Assembly (NCBI GenBank): GCA_013812065.1 | Contig: JACCUC010000283.1 | Location: forward strand, 1 to 14,993 | Origin: Thermoleophilaceae bacterium | GTDB taxonomy: Bacteria > Actinomycetota > Thermoleophilia > Solirubrobacterales > Thermoleophilaceae | DNA: 14,993 nt | Direction: 5' to 3' | Program-made: the position numbers and the translations under genes | Notes under the pieces: model-generated | What the model was told of the DNA's origin: nothing | The model's input: the letters and a program-made list of their open reading frames with translations, nothing else | Database searches by the model: none | Part shown: positions 6,979 through 14,993 of the stretch, one piece after another | How positions within the stretch are numbered: the stretch's first letter is position 1 | Layout: the number at the start of each line of letters is the position of its first letter

Positions 6979-7227
6979 ATCAAGTTCCTGCGCATGAAGC
7001 CCGGTCACGGCGAGGTCCTTCTCACGGAGGGCGACCCTCGCCTGCGCGAGGACGAGGAACGGCTCGTCGAGGCCTTTCGCCGCGAGCTCGACGAGGGCAT
7101 GTGGGCCGCAGTGCCGACAGAGGATCCTGAGACCGGTCGGCGCGAGGCGCGGATGGTTCAGGACTACAGCCAGATTCCGCCCGCCGCCGAGCGAGTGATC
7201 TTCTTCCCCAGGGCAGCCGGAGGTTGA
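6979..7227 (+). CDS. Small acidic protein of unknown function, possible ATC start
   Basis: I do not recognise a named family. The product is 82 residues from ATC (6979), reading IKFLRMKPGHGEVLLTEGDP, or 77 from ATG (6994). It is charged and soluble, with no membrane segment and no cysteines: a GEVLLTEGDP turn, an amphipathic helix (LREDEERLVEAFRRELDEG), then MWAAVP, and a hydrophobic C-terminal strand ending AERVIFFPRAAGG. An in-frame TAA at 6928-6930 limits the 5' extension, and no ATG, GTG or TTG occurs between it and 6994. The codon bias is coding-like and the AAGGAG site is strong, so the gene is probably real. It lies between thiD and another unknown gene, and may share a transcript with that gene and ilvD. 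No function can be assigned. Confidence 0.7.
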   Translation: MKFLRMKPGHGEVLLTEGDPRLREDEERLVEAFRRELDEGMWAAVPTEDPETGRREARMVQDYSQIPPAAERVIFFPRAAGG

Positions 7228-7317
7228 CTCGGTCACGAGTGACGGGGAGGGGCTTCCGCGGCGCTTGTGCTGCTAAGCCGGCGCACGGCCCAGAGCGGCG
7301 CAGCTGGATCGGTTGAG

Positions 7318-7949
7318 ATGCTCCTCGTCCTGCTGACGCTCGCGTTGCTCGTTGCGGGTCTCGTCGTCCCGGCTCTGATCGAGGCCGCGCGACGACGCCG
7401 GTCACGCCGGCCGCGGTCCCGGCGACGCCGACCCTCAGAGCTCGTGGCGCTCGGCGATCCCGGCCGCGAGCGACGGGCCGAGCAGCGTGCGCGTGTGCTC
7501 CTGCGCTCCTGCGTCAACGAGGAGGAGTGGGGAATGTACTGCGACCTCGGGTTCGTGCGGGTCTTCGGTCGGGGCCCCGGGCGTGGTGGGGTCGAGGGCG
7601 CGCGGCGAGGGGGCACCGAGGAGCCCGTTGCTGAGGCTCCTCGCTATGCGTACCTCGTGTACCCGCACAAGCCGATCCTTGCCTACGAGCCCCGGAGCCG
7701 GCGCCTCCTCTCCGAGTACTGCGTCGAGTTCCCCGACCTGGGCGACGCCGTGACGGGCTCGCGGCTCCCCGACTCCGACGACGTGCTCGCCAAGTGGATG
7801 GCCCTCACCGGGGACGAGGGTCGCCTCCTGCGTGACGCCAACATGCACTTGCCGGGCCGCCAGCTCGATCCGGGCCGCGTCAGGCGCGACCTCTGGCGCC
7901 TCGAGGAGTGGGAGCGCCGCCGCCGGCGCTCTCCCCACGCCCCGCCCCG

Positions 7950-7953
<4 letters not shown>
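7318..7953 (+). CDS. Membrane-anchored protein of unknown function
   Basis: I recognise no family. From ATG 7318 the product has 211 residues: one N-terminal hydrophobic helix (residues 1-24, MLLVLLTLALLVAGLVVPAL), then an Arg-rich stretch (RRRRSRRPRSRRRR), which predicts an outside N-terminus and a cytoplasmic body. The soluble part has aromatic-rich segments such as CVNEEEWGMYCDLGFVRVFG, YAYLVYPHKPILAYEPRSRRLLSEYCVEFPD and LPDSDDVLAKWMALTGDEGRLL, which look like a folded domain, and a basic C-terminus. GTG at 7267 is an alternative start (228 residues) with GGGGAGGGG about 14 bases upstream. The 17 extra codons have weaker G/C third-position bias, so I prefer 7318. The stop overlaps the ilvD GTG by four bases, so the two genes are probably co-translated. 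Confidence 0.75.
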
Positions 7954-9616
<1,663 letters not shown>

Positions 9617-9638
<22 letters not shown>

Positions 9639-10696
9639 GGACGCTCCTCTGCGGCCGGTGCCGGTCCGTTGTTGGCCGGGGCGTCCGCGGTCGCCGTCGC
9701 CGCGGCCGTGGGCCTCTCATCCACGAAACTCATCAGGCAGTCGTTGAACTCACCGGGCCGCTCGAGCTGTGGCATGTGACCGGTCTCGTCGAAGACGACC
9801 TTGCGAGCGTCGGGGATCCGCCGCTCGTACTCGTCCGCGTCGGCCACGGGGACCAGGATGTCCTCGCGGCCCCAGACGAGCAGGGTGGGACAGCGCACCT
9901 CGCCTAGGCGGTCGGTGAAGTCGTAGTCGAGCAGGGACTCGAGGGCGGGCATGAATCCCGGGTTGTTAGAACGGGGCATGATCTCGAGCAGCACGTCGGG
10001 GCGGAGGCGCGAGGGATGGCGGATGACGGGCGCGAGGACCGGATGGCGCAGGCGCGGCCGCGCGACGACGTCGTGGCTGCGGGCGAGCGTCGCGGCGCTG
10101 ATCAACCCAGCCACGCTGAACACGGTCAGCGTGGGGCGCCGGCGCAGGCTCCTGGTCGAGATCCCGCACGCCGCGGCCAGCACCAGTCGCTCGACCCGCT
10201 GGTACTGGATGCAGAGCTCGGCGCCCACGAACCCGCCCATCGAGTTGCCGACGATGACCGGCCACTCGATCCCGAGTTGCTCGAGCAGCTCGTTCACGAG
10301 GCGGGCGTAGAGCGAGACCGAGATCTCCTCCGCGGGCATCGGCGAGGTCCCGAATCCGGGCAGGTCGACCGCGATCGCCCGCCGCTCCTGGGCCGCGCGC
10401 GGAAGGTTCTCGAGCCAGTTCTGCCAACTGCCGCCGAGGCCGTGCACGAACACGATCGGCGGACCGTCGCCCTCGCCGAGGTCGACGTAGGTCATCTCGC
10501 CGGCGCTCAGCCGGGCGCGCCGCACGAGCGGCGGCCAGTCGACCTCGCGCCAGTCGGGTTCGGCCGGCACTCCGTAGCCTCGCGGGGCGCGATGAGCCTC
10601 CCACGGAGCGGCGGGGCGGGCCTTCGACGGGTAGACCGTCGCCAGAGCCCGCTGTGCCTCACCTAGCAGACGGTTCGCAGGGCTCAGCGCCGACAT
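9617..10696 (-). CDS. Alpha/beta hydrolase
   Basis: This is a soluble alpha/beta-hydrolase fold enzyme of 359 residues; the substrate cannot be read from the sequence. The catalytic triad is visible as S152 in the nucleophile elbow GNSMGG, D279 in WGREDILVP and H307 in ETGHMPQLERP, with an oxyanion HGLGGSWQNW at 85-94. The region between the elbow and the acid residue (about 180-260) is a helical cap. A roughly 65-residue N-terminal extension rich in Arg, Pro and Ala precedes the core, and the last 30 residues are an Ala/Pro/Thr-rich low-complexity tail. Its stop lies inside ilvD, so the two genes overlap tail to tail by 22 bases. The ATG at 10696 has no Shine-Dalgarno sequence but has TACTGT 8 bases upstream. 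A lipase, esterase, haloperoxidase-like or C-C hydrolase role is possible. Confidence 0.9.
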
Positions 10697-10704
10697 AAAA
10701 GTTC

Positions 10705-10710
10705 ACAGTA
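10705..10710 (-). promoter_or_regulatory. Putative -10 box for the alpha/beta hydrolase (leaderless)
   Basis: On the minus strand this reads TACTGT (TANNNT), separated from the ATG by 8 bases. There is no Shine-Dalgarno motif, so a leaderless or near-leaderless mRNA is suggested. It is one half of a divergent promoter region shared with the acyltransferase gene. No clear -35 hexamer is visible. Confidence 0.45.
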
Positions 10711-10762
10711 GCGTAACGCGCGCGGACTGGGTCGCTCACCGCGCCCGGCGGTCGCCCCGTGG

Positions 10763-10768
10763 CACAAT
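10763..10768 (+). promoter_or_regulatory. Putative -10 box for the acyltransferase operon (leaderless)
   Basis: CACAAT lies 6 bases upstream of the GTG at 10775 and departs from TATAAT at two positions. It is the only A/T-rich hexamer in this part of the gap, and no Shine-Dalgarno sequence precedes the GTG. Transcription would start at the GTG itself. Confidence 0.4.
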
Positions 10769-10774
10769 CGCGGG

Positions 10775-11737
10775 GTGGACAGGGGAGGCGGGTCAACGCT
10801 CGACATCGCTCCCGAGGGAGCAGCAGCCGCTCGGGACCGCAACGATCCGCGCACCGACGACCGGAGGCCGGCGCCGGCCTCCGGACGCTCCTCGGGGCAA
10901 GCGCCCTCGGCGGCGATCGAGCTGCGCGAGGACCTCCGGCGCCACCTGCCCGGAGTCGAGCCCGAGCGGCGTCTGAGCGACTGGGGGCGCTCGGAGCGGA
11001 TCGAGGGGCTCGTCGACCGCACGCTGACCGACTTCCTCTACCACCACTGGTTTCGCTGCGAGGTCGATGGGGTCGAGAACGTCCCCGCGGCCGGCGGGGC
11101 GCTGCTCGTGGCCAACCACTCCGGCGCCCTGCCGCCCGACGCCGCCATGATCGCCAAGGCTATCCGTGAAGAGCACCCCCACCCGCGACCGCTCAACATC
11201 ACGGTCGAGCACTTCTTCAGGGAGTACCCCGGCTTCTCGATGCTCCTCCCCAAGCTCGGCTGTGTCGCCGCACATCCGGCCAACGTGCAGCGGCTCCTCT
11301 ACGACGAGGAGTCGCTCGTGCTGCTCTTCCCCGAGGGTAGGCAGGCCACCCGAAAGCTGTTCAGGGATCGCTACCGGTTGCGGCGCTTCGGGCGCGGAGA
11401 GTTCGCGGCCTCGGCGCTTCGGGCCGGCGCGCCGATCGTGCCGGTGTGCGTCGTCGGAGCCGAGGAGGCGGCGCCGATCTTCGCCCACCTCGGCCTCTTG
11501 AAGCGCCTCACCGGGCTCAAGTACCTCCCGCTCACGCCGACCTTTCCGCACCTCGGCCCGCTCGGCGCGGCCGCCTACCTGCCGGCCAAGTTCCGGATCC
11601 GCTTCCTCGAGCCCGTGCGCGTCGACGGAGGGGGCGACGACCGCACCGCCGTCCAGACCGTCGCCGAGGAGGTGCGTGCGCGCATCCAGGAGACCCTGTT
11701 CCAGATGGTCGGCGAGCGCGACTCGGTGTGGCTCTAG
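10775..11737 (+). CDS. PlsC-like 1-acyl-sn-glycerol-3-phosphate (lysophospholipid) acyltransferase family protein
   Basis: The 320-residue protein belongs to the PlsC-like acyltransferase superfamily, which moves acyl chains from acyl-CoA or acyl-ACP to lysolipids or other acceptors. The catalytic motif is NHSGALPPDAAMI with H115, in which six residues rather than the usual four separate His and Asp; I recall the same NHxGxxPxD form in the mycobacterial Rv0502 group. The acceptor motif FPEGRQATRKLF starts at residue 185, and APIVPVCVVGAEEAAP is the next conserved block. The first 60 or so residues are hydrophilic and disordered-looking; the ERRLSDWGRSERIEGLVDRT helix follows. No full transmembrane helix is evident, so it may associate peripherally with membrane. 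The epimerase-like gene begins 7 bases after its stop, suggesting an operon. The true acceptor is unknown. Confidence 0.9.
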   Translation: MDRGGGSTLDIAPEGAAAARDRNDPRTDDRRPAPASGRSSGQAPSAAIELREDLRRHLPGVEPERRLSDWGRSERIEGLVDRTLTDFLYHHWFRCEVDGVENVPAAGGALLVANHSGALPPDAAMIAKAIREEHPHPRPLNITVEHFFREYPGFSMLLPKLGCVAAHPANVQRLLYDEESLVLLFPEGRQATRKLFRDRYRLRRFGRGEFAASALRAGAPIVPVCVVGAEEAAPIFAHLGLLKRLTGLKYLPLTPTFPHLGPLGAAAYLPAKFRIRFLEPVRVDGGGDDRTAVQTVAEEVRARIQETLFQMVGERDSVWL

Positions 11738-11744
11738 ATCTCTC

Positions 11745-12980
11745 ATGAGCTCCCGCCGCGTCCTCGTCACCGGCCTTTCGACCTACTGGGGCGGCCGCCT
11801 CGCCGAGGCCCTCGAGGCCAGCGAGGAGGTCGAGGCCATCATCGGGGTCGACTCCAGGGACCCGACGCGCGAGCTCGAGCGGACGGAGTTCGTGCGCGTC
11901 GGCACCCAGCACTCGCTGCTGCGACGCATCGTCGAGGCCGCGGAGATCGACACCGTGGTCGACACGCGGCTGATCATCGACTCCGTGTGGGCCTCGCCCG
12001 GGCGGGCGCACGAGAACAACGTGATCGGGACGATGAACGTCCTTGCCGCCTGCGGCGGGCCCGACTCGACCGTGCGCAAGCTGGTCTTCAAGTCCTCGGC
12101 GCACTACTACGGCTGTGCACGAGACGACCCCGCCTTCTTCACCGAGGACATGGAGCGCCCGCATCCGCCCCGCACCTCGCTCGAGCGCGACATCGTCGAA
12201 GCCGAGGCCGCGGTGGCCGACTTCGCCGAGAAGAGCCCCGACGTGTCGGTGTCGATCCTGCGCTTCGCCAACGTGCTCGGTCCCGATGTCCGGACCTCCC
12301 ATCGCGCGCTCTTCGGCCTACCCGCCGTGCCGGTGGTGCTCGGTTTCGATCCGCGCTACCAGTTCGTCCACGAGGACGACGTCGTGGGGGCGCTTCGCCA
12401 CGTCGTGCACGCCGACCTCCCGGGGGTGTTCAACGTCGGCGCGGACGGCGTGCTCGCCCTCAGCGAGGTCGTCGCCCTGCTCGGAAAGCGGAGCGCCCCC
12501 GTGCTCCCGCCCTGGGGCACGGGATTGGCCGCGGCGACCCTGCGGCGCGTCGGGATCGACCTGAGCCCCGAGATGCTCGGCCAGCTGCGCTACGGTCGCG
12601 GGCTCGACAACCGGCTGCTCAAGGCGACCGGCTTCGCCTATCGCTACACGACCCGCGAGACCGTGCTCAAGCTCGCCGAGCAGCTGCGGCTCGCCCCGAT
12701 CCTGCGCGGAGCGGGGGAGCCCTACCGCTACGAGCGGGAGGTCGAGGAGTTCCTGCGGCGCAGCCCTCACGTCAACCGTAACCGCGGCCGGCGCCGCGAG
12801 GGGGCCAACGGCCGGGCGGCGCCCGTCGCCGGCTACGAGGACCTCGAGGCGAGCGAGCTCGGCACGCTGCTCGGCTCGCTCGAGCCCGACGATCTCACCG
12901 CGCTGCGCGAGCACGAGCGGGCCACGGGTGCCCGCGTCGACGTGCTCGCGGCCATCGACGCCGCTCTCGCGGCCCGGTAG
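11745..12980 (+). CDS. NAD-dependent epimerase/dehydratase-like protein (GalE2/Rv0501-like)
   Basis: The protein is an extended short-chain dehydrogenase-like Rossmann protein of 411 residues. It begins at ATG 11745 (MSSRRVLVTG), 7 bases after the acyltransferase stop; upstream extensions lie in that gene. The cofactor loop is VTGLSTYWGGRLAEAL, not the standard GxxGxxG. IDTVVDTR, ENNVIGTMNVLAAC, KLVFKSSAHYYGCA, ILRFANVLGP and QFVHEDDVVGAL follow the epimerase fold, but no Tyr-x3-Lys pair is evident: the expected position reads RTSLERDIVEAEAAV (143-157). From memory it resembles M. tuberculosis Rv0501 (annotated GalE2), which neighbours acyltransferase Rv0502, so the pair seems conserved. Residues 364-411 form a separate helical module (YEDLEASELGTLLGSL, LREHERATGARVDVLAAIDAAL). 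True sugar epimerase activity is doubtful; a lipid-linked or regulatory role is possible. Confidence 0.85.
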   Translation: MSSRRVLVTGLSTYWGGRLAEALEASEEVEAIIGVDSRDPTRELERTEFVRVGTQHSLLRRIVEAAEIDTVVDTRLIIDSVWASPGRAHENNVIGTMNVLAACGGPDSTVRKLVFKSSAHYYGCARDDPAFFTEDMERPHPPRTSLERDIVEAEAAVADFAEKSPDVSVSILRFANVLGPDVRTSHRALFGLPAVPVVLGFDPRYQFVHEDDVVGALRHVVHADLPGVFNVGADGVLALSEVVALLGKRSAPVLPPWGTGLAAATLRRVGIDLSPEMLGQLRYGRGLDNRLLKATGFAYRYTTRETVLKLAEQLRLAPILRGAGEPYRYEREVEEFLRRSPHVNRNRGRRREGANGRAAPVAGYEDLEASELGTLLGSLEPDDLTALREHERATGARVDVLAAIDAALAAR

Positions 12981-12988
12981 CGCGGGCC

Positions 12989-13004
12989 CGCGGCGCTGGC
13001 CGCG
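12989..13004 (+). terminator. Possible hairpin terminator after the acyltransferase/epimerase operon
   Basis: CGCGGC-GCTG-GCCGCG forms a perfect 6-bp stem with a 4-base loop, 8 bases after the epimerase stop. It is followed by AAAA rather than T's, so it is not a textbook intrinsic terminator, but its position between two transcription units fits an actinobacterial terminator without a U-tract. Confidence 0.4.
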
Positions 13005-13050
13005 AAAACTCCCCGCGGTCACGTCCCACGCAACCCGGAGGACCCCTTCC

Positions 13051-13063
13051 GAGGGGGTAGACT
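13051..13063 (+). promoter_or_regulatory. Overlapping ribosome-binding and -10-like signals before the L,D-transpeptidase
   Basis: GAGGGGG (13051-13057) lies 6 bases before the GTG at 13064 and would serve it as a ribosome binding site. TAGACT (13058-13063), a good -10 match, directly abuts the same GTG. If TAGACT is the promoter, the RNA would begin near 13070 and translation would have to start at the ATG at 13079. The two readings exclude each other. Confidence 0.4.
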
Positions 13064-14116
13064 GTGGCGAGAACGTCCATGCGCCATCGCTACTTCATCG
13101 GCCTCGCGATCGTCCTCGTGGCCCTGCTCGGAGGTACGACGGCGGTCTACGCCTACGACTCCTCGCGCGACGACGCGGTTGCCGAGGGGGTGACGGTCGG
13201 CGGCGTCGACGTGGGGGGCATGCGGGCCGCCGAGGCCGGTGCGGTGCTCGAGCGCGACATGGCCCGGCCACTGCGCCGCCCGATCAGGGTCAAGATGAAA
13301 GGGCGCACCTTCCGCCTGAGCGCTCGCCGTGCCCGCCTGCGCACCGACGTCGACGCGGCCGTGGCCGAGGCCGTCAAGCGAAGCCGGGGGGGCAACCTGG
13401 TCAGCCGGACCGCGCGCGACCTGACCGGGGGCGACGTCACCGCGGATCTCGACCCCCGAGTGACCTACTCGCGCCGGGCGGTGGCAAGGCTCGTGCGCCA
13501 GGTCAAGGGCGCCATGGATCGGCCGGCCGTCGAGCCGGCCGTCTCGCCGTCGGCCTCGGGGCTGGGCTTCACGAAGGGCCGGCGGGGGCGCGAGATCAGC
13601 GGGCGCAAGCTGCGCGAGGAGGTCGCCGGAGCGCTGGTGCGTCCCAGCGACCGCACGGTGCGCCCGCGCGTCAAGGTCACGCGCACGAAGACCACTCGTG
13701 CCGACCTGCGCCGACGCTACCCGGCGTACATCACCATCGACCGCTCGGGCTTCAAGCTACGCCTGTATCGCAACCTCAAGCTCGCCGACTCTTACAAGAT
13801 CGCCGTCGGCCAGGTCGGGCTCGAGACCCCGGCCGGTCTGTACAGCATCCAGGACATGGGCGTCGACCCGGCCTGGCACGTGCCCAAGCGCAAGTGGGCC
13901 GGCGATCTCGCCGGTAAGACCATCCCCGGCGGCCGGGCCGACAACCCGCTCAAGGCCCGCTGGATGGGCATCTACGACGGAGCCGGCATCCACGGGACCG
14001 ACGAGACGTCCTCGCTCGGTACGAACGCCTCGCACGGATGCGTTCGCATGTCGATTCCCGAGGTCAAGGAGCTGTACGACCGCGTGTCGGTGGGAGCGCC
14101 GGTCTACATCGGCTGA
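13064..14116 (+). CDS. Membrane-anchored L,D-transpeptidase (YkuD domain)
   Basis: The enzyme makes 3-3 crosslinks in peptidoglycan or attaches molecules to it, acting outside the cytoplasmic membrane. From GTG 13064 it has 350 residues; ATG 13079 would remove five. A hydrophobic segment at residues 9-30 (YFIGLAIVLVALLGGTTAVYA) is a signal anchor. Residues about 38-160 resemble the putative peptidoglycan-binding domain found before YkuD domains (GVTVGGVDVGGMRAAEAGAVL). A basic linker leads to the YkuD catalytic domain at about 220-350: YITIDRSGFKLRLYRNLKL, GLETPAGLYSI and the active site, H310 in GIHGT and C326 in SHGCVRM. The catalytic residues are intact. It stands as a single gene, convergent with the small gene at its right. 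Its exact peptidoglycan substrate cannot be told from the sequence. Confidence 0.93.
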   Translation: MARTSMRHRYFIGLAIVLVALLGGTTAVYAYDSSRDDAVAEGVTVGGVDVGGMRAAEAGAVLERDMARPLRRPIRVKMKGRTFRLSARRARLRTDVDAAVAEAVKRSRGGNLVSRTARDLTGGDVTADLDPRVTYSRRAVARLVRQVKGAMDRPAVEPAVSPSASGLGFTKGRRGREISGRKLREEVAGALVRPSDRTVRPRVKVTRTKTTRADLRRRYPAYITIDRSGFKLRLYRNLKLADSYKIAVGQVGLETPAGLYSIQDMGVDPAWHVPKRKWAGDLAGKTIPGGRADNPLKARWMGIYDGAGIHGTDETSSLGTNASHGCVRMSIPEVKELYDRVSVGAPVYIG

Positions 14117-14136
14117 GGCCCGCCGGGCGGCGCTCC

Positions 14137-14409
14137 TCAGACTCCGATCGCCTCGACCGGGACCTCCTCCCAGCCGGAGGCCTGGAGGGAGGCGAAGCGG
14201 GGCGCCTGTCGAAAGCACAGGGCGGCGATGAACACTCCCTGCTCCCGTTTCCGCAGCACCCCGTACCACATGGTCGAGGCGTCGCGCGGCCCCTGGATCT
14301 GGTGCCACGGACGCTCGGGCTTACCGCGGGAATCGTCGAGCCCGGCTTCGATGAGCTGAGCCTGCGTGGCGACCCGGCCGTCATCCGTGTTGACGAAGAA
14401 CAGTCCCAT
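14137..14409 (-). CDS. Small protein of unknown function, 90 residues
   Basis: I recognise no family. From ATG 14409 the product starts MGLFFVNTDDGRVATQAQLIEAGLDD and contains PWHQIQGPRDASTMWYGVLRKREQGVFIAALCF and RFASLQASGWEEVPVEAIGV. It appears soluble and mixed alpha/beta, with one cysteine and several aromatic residues; the short strands suggest a compact single domain. A longer frame to 14487 adds only an Ala/Arg/Ser-rich leader typical of non-coding GC-rich DNA. GGAGG lies just 4 bases before the ATG, an unusually short spacing, and TAGGCT lies 8 bases before it, so the transcript may be leaderless or nearly so. It is convergent with the transpeptidase (20 bases between stops) and divergent from the recombinase. 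Third-position bias and the clear start support a real gene. Confidence 0.72.
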   Translation of the reverse strand: MGLFFVNTDDGRVATQAQLIEAGLDDSRGKPERPWHQIQGPRDASTMWYGVLRKREQGVFIAALCFRQAPRFASLQASGWEEVPVEAIGV

Positions 14410-14993
14410 CGACCTCCAGCCTAGGTGGCCCGCCGCGCTCGCAGGGTTCGACCGGGCGCTCGCCGCCCGCGCCGTCGCCGAGGCCACCCGGCGCGCCTAC
14501 GGCTCAGACCTCGGCCGGCTGGCCGCGTTCGCTCACGAGGTTCTCGGCCTCGGCCCCTACGAGCTCGGACCGCGCGAGCTGCGCCGCTTCGCCCAGTCAC
14601 TGTCGGAGGGCGGTGACTCGAAGGCGACGGTCGCCCGCCGCCTGGCCGCCGCGCGGACCTTCTACCGCCACCTGGTGGAGCGCGGCGAGCTCGACGCCAA
14701 CCCGGCCGACCTCGTCTCGAGCCCCAAGCGCGGGTCGAGGCTCCCGCGCGTGCTCAAGGCGACCGAGGCGGCGGCGCTGCTCGACCGCGTTCCGGCGACG
14801 ACTCCCATCGAGCTGCGCGACCGGGCGCTACTCGAGCTCGCCTACGGGGCCGGGCTGCGCGCCCAGGAGATCGTCGACCTCGACCTCACGAGCCTGGACG
14901 CCGACGCCGAGCAGCTGCGCGTCGAGGGCAAAGGGGGCCGCTCGCGGGTCGCTCCGCTCGGCGAGCCCGGCTGGCGCGCGCTCGAGCGCTACC
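14387..14993 (+). CDS. XerC/XerD-type tyrosine recombinase, cut by the right edge
   Basis: Xer recombinases resolve chromosome dimers at the dif site near the terminus. The frame is open to the last base. From about 14426 it reads WPAALAGFDRALAARAV, then the core-binding SAM-like domain (EATRRAYGSDLGRLAAFA, SKATVARRLAAARTFYRHLVERGELDANPADLV) and the start of the catalytic domain (LPRVLKATEAAALLD, RDRALLELAYGAGLRAQEIVDLDL, VEGKGGRSRVAPLG). The first catalytic Arg (GLRAQE, codon at 14858) and the beta-hairpin Lys (EGKGG) are present; the HxxR, His/Trp and Tyr lie beyond the window. The start is uncertain: the only usual start codons upstream are GTG 14387 and TTG 14390, which place the 5' end 23 bases inside the divergent small gene. 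The recombinase is more likely chromosomal Xer than phage integrase, given its housekeeping setting. Confidence 0.85.
   Translation, partial: MLTKNSPIDLQPRWPAALAGFDRALAARAVAEATRRAYGSDLGRLAAFAHEVLGLGPYELGPRELRRFAQSLSEGGDSKATVARRLAAARTFYRHLVERGELDANPADLVSSPKRGSRLPRVLKATEAAALLDRVPATTPIELRDRALLELAYGAGLRAQEIVDLDLTSLDADAEQLRVEGKGGRSRVAPLGEPGWRALERY
14418..14423 (-). promoter_or_regulatory. Putative -10 box for the 90-residue unknown gene
   Basis: On the minus strand this reads TAGGCT (TANNNT), 8 bases before the ATG at 14409. It overlaps a CCTAGG palindrome at 14420-14425. The 8 bases between box and ATG contain GGAGG, so either a leaderless mRNA or one with a very short leader is possible. Confidence 0.4.

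Noticed and set aside
7232..7243. Inverted repeat GTCAC-GA-GTGAC between the two unknown genes
   Set aside because: Arms of only 5 bp with a 2-base gap, no second copy, and no regulator or hairpin context. It is too short to call an operator.
7908..7949. An upstream start for ilvD
   Set aside because: It adds only a Pro/Ala leader inside the preceding gene. The GTGA overlap at 7950 gives the normal length.
14425..14616. A 63-codon plus-strand frame starting at GTG 14425
   Set aside because: The product is almost entirely Arg, Pro and Ala. It is the out-of-frame shadow of the Xer recombinase.

Overview
The window is about 15 kb of very GC-rich, gene-dense bacterial chromosome with strong G/C third-position bias, frequent GTG starts and several 4-base GTGA stop/start overlaps. 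The gene content (rnhB/yraN/comM/dprA, [2Fe-2S]-type ilvD, a PlsC-like acyltransferase next to a GalE2-like epimerase, a YkuD L,D-transpeptidase) fits an actinobacterium. A Thermoleophilia-type lineage (Solirubrobacterales or Gaiellales) is my best guess from general resemblance, not a demonstrated placement. I see no rRNA, tRNA, CRISPR array, insertion sequence or prophage.

Layout. (1) 1-2577, plus strand: the 3' part of rnhB, then a two-gene DrrAB-type ABC exporter. (2) 2653-6925: yraN on the minus strand, divergent from comM-dprA-thiD, whose genes overlap and probably share a transcript. With rnhB this is the classic genome-maintenance/DNA-uptake cluster, here interrupted by the exporter and with yraN flipped. 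(3) 6979-9638, plus strand: a small unknown gene, an unknown membrane-anchored protein and ilvD. (4) 9617-10696, minus strand: an alpha/beta hydrolase whose 3' end overlaps that of ilvD. (5) 10775-12980, plus strand: an acyltransferase/epimerase pair resembling a mycobacterial gene pair. (6) 13064-14116: a membrane-anchored L,D-transpeptidase. (7) 14137-14409, minus strand: a 90-residue unknown protein. (8) A Xer-type tyrosine recombinase running off the right edge.

The genes are mostly housekeeping: DNA repair and uptake (rnhB, yraN, comM, dprA, xer), cofactor and amino-acid synthesis (thiD, ilvD) and envelope functions (exporter, acyltransferase, transpeptidase). No gap between genes exceeds about 265 bases. 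The longest, 3040-3303, holds two divergent promoter-like boxes and nothing else I can recognise.

I do not see a convincing new multi-gene system. The most notable observations are: (a) a 13-A run inside the ABC ATPase, just before the Walker A motif, in a stretch that matches a reverse-complemented Illumina adapter at 22 of 29 positions and so is probably an assembly artefact; (b) a -10-like hexamer 6-8 bases upstream of the start codon of five transcript-leading genes, suggesting leaderless mRNAs; (c) a small gene whose only well-placed ribosome binding site points to an ATC start codon; (d) an epimerase-like protein lacking the usual catalytic Tyr-x3-Lys and carrying an extra C-terminal module.
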